Assembly (NCBI GenBank): GCA_033398695.1
Contig: CM065802.1
Location: forward strand, 166,899,965 to 166,963,964
Origin: Orobanche coerulescens
Taxonomy: Eukaryota; Streptophyta; Magnoliopsida; Lamiales; Orobanchaceae
Direction: 5' to 3'
DNA length: 64,000 nt
Shown: piece by piece, positions 56,651 to 64,000 of the stretch
Layout: every line of letters starts with the position of its first letter
Position numbering within the stretch: position 1 is the stretch's first letter
Notes under the pieces: model-generated
Told to the model about the DNA's origin: nothing
Databases searched by the model: none
The model's input: only the letters and a program-made list of their open reading frames with translations
Made by a program: the position numbers and the translations under genes

Positions 56651-59409
56651 TGTAACACCCCCAATCCACTCAGGGATATTACACGCCGTAGACCCTTTCC
56701 TCAAGGATCTACCAGGCTGGTAAACAACGTCAAACATCTCAACAATGCCTTTAAGGCTAAAATGACTCAGTAGACCGATTTGGTCTTTAAAAAAAATACA
56801 TACAACTCAAACTCATTACATGCCCACGCAGGGGTCGAATACAACACACTCCCGTACAATGGGAAAGAAATACTACAGCGGAGATAAAATACAACTAAAT
56901 CAATACGACATCAACGGGTCCTCGTGTGATTAGTATCGTTCATCTTTCATCATCCTTCATGCCGACCCTGTGCTCTGCTCCAAAACCTGAATGCAATACA
57001 GACATCCACCCCCCGAATACTCGGGGGTTAGCAAAACTCCACTGTTTTTCTAGTGCAAGTATAAAATACGAAAACGAGCCATACATATCATACTCCACGG
57101 AACATGTTAATCGTAAACATACTTCCCGAGGTAAATCACTTAATCGAAATGGTTAACTCGAAAGATAGGGGTAAACCCGATATACATCTTGTGAAAACAT
57201 TTTACGATCTCGGGAGTTTTGAAAACATTTGGGATTGTAAGAATTCTCAAACCTTTCAAAAACATTTAGGGACACAGCCCAAAAGACATTTTCCCAAAAC
57301 GTAAATTCGATAACAACAAATGGGGTCCACGACCCGATCATACCATAACAACCTGTTTCCACATATTATTCGCGTCCCGTGCTAGCAAGCCACGGACCTC
57401 AGATGCTCCCATAGAACAAACCCGAGTGAATAACCCACAGGGAAACTATATCAAATCACATGTCACCGTAACCACAGTCACGTGACTACAAGCACATATA
57501 CGTACATAATCAAACCACAACCATAAGTTATCCCGGCATCGCGCTAACAAGCCACGAACCTCGGAGTCCCCGCAAGACATACCCGATGATAACCCCACAA
57601 GTTATCTCGGCATCGGGCTAACAAGCCACGAACCTCGGAGTCCCCGCAAGACATACCCGGATTGGATAACCCTACGGTCACGCCCGACCCATACTAGCAA
57701 GTATGGATCCCGGAGATTCAACAATCCTACCCGGAGGCACATCACATACATCAAGCACACAACAATAATCACTTATCAAGCCAAACAACATTAAGCATCA
57801 CAAACTCCTTTCAAGGAGTAACAACTAATATCACACACATTACGTTCTTACCGAACAAGTACATAATAACAATACGTAATCCCCGGCAAAGGATTACGGT
57901 CTATCAAACTCACTCGAAATGATCATATTATCTTTCAACATACAAAACCAACACACATATTCCGAGAACACATATTCACGAAGTATACGAATTATCGTTG
58001 AAAGACAACATTTATCGAGAACATACCGATCCCTTTTTACGTTCATTAAACATTTGGATTTCGTATAAAAATCATTTATCAACAATTATGCCTATGAAAC
58101 ATGAAACGTATGGGCAAGATACTTGCCTCGATACCACGAGCACGGAACCACGAACGGACACGGCTCAACCGGGAAGCTTCGAAACACCCGACGCTATCGA
58201 AACGGAAGACGACGACGAACGAAATGGTTCAACATGGTTTCTTCGCAAGAAACACGACCCTAACATCATACAATCAATAAATCATCGATCATACGAGGAA
58301 GAATAATCGTAGAACGCCCGAAAACCCCTCTAAGACATTCTACCGGACACCTTCAAGGCGTCGATCAAGAACTCGACCAAAACAACGAATCGATACGATC
58401 CAACCATGGAATAACAAGGGAAAATATATAAAACATCTAAATAATCATCAATCCATCACAATCCTAAGTTAAATCGGATTAAAATGGATGAAAACAACCA
58501 AAACACCCAAATTCCCCAAAACTAGATTTCTAGAAAATCTGACCTGATTCGATAGATCGGAGGATGTTATAGGATGGATGATTGATGATATGAACTCCAA
58601 GACTTCATGGATTGATTGTCTAACAACATCCTTCCATGATTACAACACCTCCAGCCGCGGAAGAGAAGGAAAACCGAGTGAAAATGGCTGAAGAAAACGC
58701 TGCCAGGCCTTAAATAAGCCGATCACACGTTACGTCGAATCGGCCATGGCTTACGACGAATCGGCCATGGCGAACTCATCGCTCGAAATGCCGGAACGTT
58801 ACGCACGCACGCCAGACCTTACGACGAATCGCCTTACGACGAATCGCCGATCACTACCGTGCGTTACTCGGCGGCCGCCTGCCCGAGCATGCCCGGCCAT
58901 GACTCGGCCGGGACCAACTCCGACGGCCCGAACGACCCCGAAACCCGAACCTGAATACGAATCGAAGATACAGTTACGAAGTACTCGAAAAGACGAATCC
59001 GAGCACTAATAGAACACACGATTCCGACTACCCGAAGGTTCGAAATTCGACAACGGAAAGTAATTACCCCAAACTTTGGGAAATTACGAAAATGGCCCAA
59101 AACGCCCCAAAATCACGATACATGATCGAATAACCAAACTGAAGCTTGCAACATGAATAATAACATTAAATGAATTTACGAGAAAGTCGAAACAACAGTT
59201 TCGGACGAGATTCGCAAGAATCGAACTCAAGTGCGGAAAAACCGCTAAAAAGCACGGAACTCAACAAAACGACACCGAAACGAGCTTGGATGACAAAAAA
59301 CTGCAGAATTAATCATTCTCGGAATGACGAAACGGTCATGAGAGAGTCGTCAAAACGGACTTCCGCCGAAAAAAAGAAATTACCGGAAATCGAAATCACG
59401 GGTATTACA
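56651..59409 (-). repeat. 5' LTR of G
   Basis: A full-length, uninterrupted copy of LTR G (2759 bp) that shows the empty site for H near 57750. Putative leader intron 58543-56987 (1557 nt). Confidence 0.92.
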
Positions 59410-59414
59410 ACGAC

Positions 59415-59632
59415 TCAATTCCTAAAAACGCATAGAACGAACACAACGAAATGCTCGCGGGCAACAACATCGGTCCGAAATAAAATCAATATACAACAAA
59501 TCACCACATAAAGCCATAAACACAAAATCGATTTACGAGAAAAATAATACCAACGTTCGAAAACCGAGAAATTTTCGGTCTAAAAAGAAAAAAAAATTCG
59601 AATTAATCAGAATAAAAATCTCGGATATTACA
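59415..59632 (-). repeat. 3' LTR of F, terminal segment
   Basis: The 5' end of the F 3' LTR on the minus strand (TGTAATATCCGAG at 59632), separated from the rest by G. A purine tract AAGGGGGGTAGAA and the hairpin AAGTTTCGTCCCGAAACTT (59651-59669, plus view) flank it. Confidence 0.88.
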
Positions 59633-60278
59633 TTCTACCCCCCTTAAAATAAGTTTCGTCCCGAAACTTAAAATAGAGAGCGGTGGAACAATCAAGAAAA
59701 TAACTACTTGCTCAGCCCCAAATCATCACGAGCAATGCGCGAATGCGAGGTTCTAAAAATGTAAGTGAACACGATAAGTCGAGGTGGAGGAGTATGAATT
59801 TCGAGACAATAACTCCAAGAGTTAAGAAAATCACAAGACAGCTCAGACATCCTAAAACCATGTTTCGAGCTCGACCAACCGCATTCAAGTTCATAACACA
59901 TTCGGAAGTGTTAATTGCACGTGTGGGAATAATAGTTTCGAAAAAAATTTGCAAGGATTAAGTTCAGATATGGAAAGACCACAATAATCCACGGGATTTA
60001 ACAAAATAGCTCCGAAATTTGTTCGGAGGACGGCAGGCTAAGTAGAACAAGATAGTTTAAAATCGTCGAGAGGATCATAATTGAATTACCAACAATGAAA
60101 AGTCACACAATACCGGAAATACTAAGAAAAGTACGGGTAATACACTCCCCCATACTAAAAGACATTTCGATCCCGAAACTTAGAACAACAAGAGTTGGAA
60201 ACATAGAGCAATGAAATGAAGAACGATCAGAGTCACGATTGTTCAAACTAGCAACGATTAGGACATATTACAAAATAT
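59633..60278 (-). other. 3' untranslated part of F with a second PPT
   Basis: Non-coding. A polypurine-like tract GTATGGGGGAG and an LTR-like start TGTATTACCC (60155-60135, minus) lie 0.5 kb before the real 3' LTR, beside a decayed hairpin (about 60165-60182). Confidence 0.5.
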
Positions 60279-60789
60279 TCATCCTCCCATGTTAGGCTCT
60301 TCAGAAGGAGACATAGGGTTTCGGGACATTCTCCGGTCACTTGCTCTGTTCGCCAATAGGGTAGCATTCTTTGCCAGTTCGGAAATTATCTCACAATGTT
60401 TCTCCCGATGACCTTCACACCCGCACCGGTAACAAGTCAAGAGTGGAAAGGGACAATTTGCATGACCATGTCCCTGACGATTGCAGTTGAAGCACCCTCC
60501 CTTCTTACCGAGAGTCACCGATGCAGGCTTGGGATTCCCAGCGCTCACTCCCGATCGCGAAGACGACGCGTTCGAATGACGTGGGGGGAGCCTTAGACTC
60601 TACTCCGACCAAAAATTTTCCAGATATCCTCGGTCTCTTGGCTTCGCTCGTGGGCTCGACCACTGAGGAGATTTCATAGGATATCGTTTGATCTTGATAC
60701 TCCTTCACCGTAGCATGAATCGTGGTCGTACGAACCACCTCGCCGCTTCCATTCCCATCACCACGTCTACGTCCGTTGAGGCTCGACAT
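60279..60789 (-). pseudogene. Shortened gag of F with two zinc knuckles
   Basis: Starts at a methionine at about 60789 (MSSLNGRRRGDGNGSGE), runs about 80 codons, then changes frame near 60540-60510 and continues to two zinc knuckles CFNCNRQGHGHANC and CYRCGCEGHREKHC, ending EEPNMGG and a stop at 60279. The capsid domain seen in C is absent, so about 170 codons replace the longer gag. Such a protein could still bind RNA through its knuckles but should not form particles. No protease or RT follows. The first knuckle has Asn for the usual Gly after the second Cys. Confidence 0.65.
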
Positions 60790-61878
60790 ACTAATACGGA
60801 TAACACCGATCAATAGTATTAGTTTATCAGTCGTACAATATAACATAATTATCAACCCGAGTTTTAGTTAGCATCCTTAGAATAACGGTACTATCGTAAA
60901 GCATAAAGTTTTATGAAATCAATTTCGAGCTCCTCGACGAGGATGATCATTATATGTATGCACTTAATGAAAACAAATTTTTTGAAAAAGAGGGCTAGTC
61001 ACGTTGCGCCCAAGACTTGTAAATACTGTCTTTTATTTCGGAAGAGGAAGTTTATATAACGACTCTAAAAATTATTTTCGAGTGATGTATAAAAGAAAAA
61101 ATCGAAAATTGATTCGTAACTAATTTGAAATATTTCAAAAGTGTTGAGTCCCAAATACCACAATTTTGAAAATCTTTCCTCTTCTACCAAAATGTTTACT
61201 CGAAAGAATTTTCCACCGAGATACGTGACCATTTAACATGACGATATTAAATCATGGCTTTACACAATGTTAGAAAATTTCAAAGCATCACTTTAAAATA
61301 TTCGTGATACTACAGCGCCGTGGGCCCCGTGCCGGAACCTACCAGGCTAAAAATCATTTTAAAAAAAAATGTTCAAAATGCCAAAAAGGCCGATGTCGGT
61401 AATATTCTCAAATACTCACAAAAGTCATTTATAAAATATCAAATACCGTCATAAGAATACTATCAAAACGTGCAAGACCAAAATATCAAAACTCGGTTTG
61501 CAAGATATCAAGAGCCATCTTAAAATACTCATGCGGTGGATAAAATTATCATTCATAAATTTATTCTAATAAAGTGCCGAAACAGATAAATATGCTCGAC
61601 TTCCGAAGCATACTACATAACCATTTTTACTCGGACCGCATACGCATGTTATATCCTAAAACAATAATATCACCAACAAGTTCCAATTCCTAGTTCACAT
61701 TAAACATATTAGCACAATATAATCAAATACGTATATAAGAGGACTTACGATCGGGAGGCTTACCATCACGGATTGTCGGGAGATGATGTCGGAACCACGA
61801 TACTAATCACAACTCTGATGCGTGCGACTTACACAAGACATGGACTTGACCCAACGGCCTAGGTTTTTCGCAAACCTA
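60790..61878 (-). other. Leader region of F
   Basis: Untranslated region between primer site and gag, A/T-rich, without recognisable genes. A GCGCCGTGGGCCCCGTGCCGG stretch near 61315 also occurs in G (about 56070) and, altered, in H (about 46870), so it is a conserved leader segment. Confidence 0.5.
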
Positions 61879-61891
61879 AGCTCTGATACCA
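61879..61891 (-). other. Primer binding site of F
   Basis: TGGTATCAGAGCT on the minus strand, a perfect match to the usual initiator tRNA-Met complement, four bases from the LTR. Confidence 0.9.
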
Positions 61892-61895
61892 TAAA

Positions 61896-64000
61896 TGTAA
61901 CACCCCCAGAATATGACCGGGAATGTCACACGCCGTAGACCCTTATCACAAGGATCTACCAGGCTAAACTCCGAAAGACTACTCAATGATTGACCGACCC
62001 GGGGTCAAAATTTAATACAAAGCACACCGACAAGGTCATAAACCAAATCAGAAACTAACGACATTCATATTACAATGACAACAATAAACTTGAACACAAA
62101 AAAGAATGACAACTCAATTTAATAAATGATAACTACACCCATGCAGGGGTGAATACTCGAACGACAGAGAAATACCGACCAAAATGAAACAAAAGAAAAG
62201 ACTCTGACTCTGGTGTGATTAGCATCGTCGTCTTCCATCTTCTTCCAAGCCAATCCCGTGTTGCTCATTTGTCAAAACCTGAGCGCATAACAGGCACCCA
62301 CCCCCCGAAAACTCGGGGGTTAGCAAACTGGAATTTTGCTAGTGCAAGTACATAATATACAAGATATACGAACAGTAACAACACAAAATTCAACCGCCGT
62401 GAAGCCTTAACACAAACCATACATTCCCATAGTCAACACAGAATAACACTCGCATACACAAGGTGAAAGATAATCACATAGTCATATTCTCTTTACGGAA
62501 CATAACACCAATGAGACTTTAAACGAGCCCAAGGAGTCAGAAAAATACCTTTTGTAAAAGGAAAAATATTTTGATAAGATAGTTTGCAAACATTATTATT
62601 GACTTGGGTCGTCTTGGGGTTTTGAAAATCGATTGGGAACACTTTTGGAAAATAATTTAAAAAGCTCTCGGGTCCTTGACCCCACATATGGAAAACAATT
62701 ACACAAAAGCTATATCACGTTATTCGGGGTCCTCGACCCAACTTATATATCACTGTCATAAACGAAATCAATACAACATCTCACAGAGTTCTCAACCCAA
62801 TCCAAATAACATCATCACGAGATCAAACATCTCAACATTTCACAGGGTCCTCGACCCGATACACAGAATGGCACCACAACACAATCAAAGGCACAATCTC
62901 TCATTCGACATATCCTGCTCAAGACCCCCGATTAATTAACCCTCGGAGATTTCGTCAAACCTCCTTGGTTAATTAACCCTGATACCAACGCTTTAAAAAT
63001 AATTTGAAACAAGCTTTCCAAAAACACGAATCACGGTCTATATCAAGACAAACATTTAAAAGTGAGTTGAAAGAATTTGAGATACGAACATCGTTCGGTA
63101 ACGGGGTCTTAGCTATCACTCGAATACCCGTAACCAATAAGCCTGCCAGGCGCCTCCATTGCGCACCTGTGCACCGGCGTTCACTCCACTATGTCGGCCG
63201 CTCCTTGAACATGTCACTGCGCCGGCGATCACTCCCGCAAGAGCCGCCCCTTGACACACGCATTATGTAACACCGGCGTTCACCACCCATATGGAGCCGC
63301 ACATTGCAGCGTACACCAGGCCGGAGTGCACGCCCCGCCCTCAGAGGTTCCCGGATATGACGTTTCTCACAACAAGTATCCACATTATTTCAAACATCAA
63401 GCACACGGACAAACATCACAACAATTTTCAACTCGGTACATCAAGTCACACAATTTCTTCGCCAGTCCATAACCACACAAATAAACAATAACACGCATGT
63501 TATCAATCAAACTCAATCAACACCGCACATATATCTCTATATTGCGACTCAACCGAATATATATTTATATATATATATATATATAACCTTACTATATTAT
63601 ATGAATAACTATAGTTCGTCCATCAACCCAAGTTGAGTACGTCAACTAGTGTTAGCATTCATCACTCGTCGATCACCGACATAAGCATATATATCAATAT
63701 ACGTATATACATACATATATTTAACATATAACTATATATATATATATATATACATATATACATCCGTATAAACTCATACACTTCGACAATAATGATTTCA
63801 CGCAATTACAATTCGTATATCGAGGTACTTGCCTTGGTAATACGACGCAAAGGAAACGACGAAGGAATAGGTTTCGGTACGAACAATCCTCTCAAATCCG
63901 ACCCTAACACAATAATGATATACAATCAATCTCAGCATCATGAATACGAAGAAATTCCTCCTAGTTCTACCCGTTGGGATAATTCATCGAACATCAAGAG
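61896..64000 (-). repeat. 5' LTR of F, cut by the window edge
   Basis: Co-linear with 38945-41200. Acceptor at 62279, hairpin near 62302-62325, one copy of the 84-bp unit, AT microsatellites at about 63555-63590 and 63732-63755. The palindrome array would lie past base 64000. Confidence 0.9.

Larger units (their letters stand above)
42009..59409 (-). mobile_element. Non-autonomous element G, hosting H
   Basis: Minus strand, inserted in the 3' LTR of F with a perfect 5-bp duplication ACGAC (42004-42008 and 59410-59414). Its own 3' LTR (42009-43110 plus 52206-53870) is split by H; the 5' LTR is 56651-59409 (2759 bp). The internal region 53871-56650 has no gag-pol, only a zinc-knuckle trace. 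Primer site TGGTATCGGAGCT at 56646-56634 (minus). Confidence 0.9.
38945..64000 (-). mobile_element. Non-autonomous chromovirus-like element F, hosting G and H
   Basis: Minus strand. The 3' LTR is in two pieces, 38945-42008 and 59415-59632 (about 3.28 kb together), split by element G. The internal region is 59633-61895. The 5' LTR starts at 61896 and runs off the window. The internal region keeps a shortened gag but no protease, RT or integrase. LTR ends (TGTAATATCCG, GGGGGTGTTACA), primer site and hairpin match element C. The LTR is longer than the internal region. Confidence 0.88.

Overview
This window is plant nuclear DNA, probably from a large-genome flowering plant (eudicot likely). The evidence is Ty3/gypsy chromoviruses with tRNA-iMet primer sites, a Tat-type element with an antisense extra ORF, a plant LOG-like gene, plant hAT-type MITEs, and fragments of plant genes with intact-looking GT-AG introns. 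I see no rRNA, tRNA, CRISPR array or fully intact host gene. Almost everything is transposon, much of it nested.

Layout: (1) 1-5658, minus-strand Tekay-type chromovirus A (pol and gag decayed, 2.3-kb LTR), apparently inserted in the LTR of a second minus-strand element B (5659-8527). (2) 8528-17889, a tandem array (internal-LTR-internal-LTR-internal-LTR tail) of an unusual LTR element with a tRNA-Asp-type primer site. It carries two cargo ORFs: an unknown Cys-rich 177-aa protein and an intronless LOG-like (cytokinin phosphoribohydrolase family) gene. The first LOG copy has one frameshift; the second is cut and fused to an LTR end. (3) 17890-31972, the 3' part of a Tat-like element D with an antisense, spliced 'gypsy-type transposase' gene. 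Its LTR is split by C (22108-31380), a nearly complete Tekay chromovirus with a 5-bp target duplication CCGAC. (4) 31973-37242, a gene-fragment zone on the minus strand: three consecutive GBA2-like glucosylceramidase exons, exons of an unidentified gene, and the end of a Ulp1-type protease. (5) 37243-64000, a four-level nest: LTR E contains F, whose 3' LTR contains G, whose 3' LTR contains H. F, G and H have very long LTRs (2.8-3.3 kb) and short internal regions that have lost gag-pol.

C still shows the whole retrotransposition machinery (gag with zinc knuckles, protease, reverse transcriptase, RNase H, integrase, chromodomain). It is killed by in-frame stops, nearly all explicable as C-to-T changes, plus one frameshift. 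F, G and H share its LTR ends, primer site, pre-PPT hairpin and LTR architecture, so they look like non-autonomous relatives that would depend on a C-like helper.

The most interesting signal is regulatory. Nearly every LTR family here carries, just upstream of its TATA box, an array of CpG-rich palindromes with a family-specific sequence. In most families the centres are about 21-22 bp apart, two DNA turns. The chromovirus LTRs also share an apparent leader intron: a GT donor about 150-220 bp after TATA, a conserved branch point (TACTAAC or TGCTAAC), a GC hairpin, then an AG acceptor. A shared minisatellite module lies inside it.
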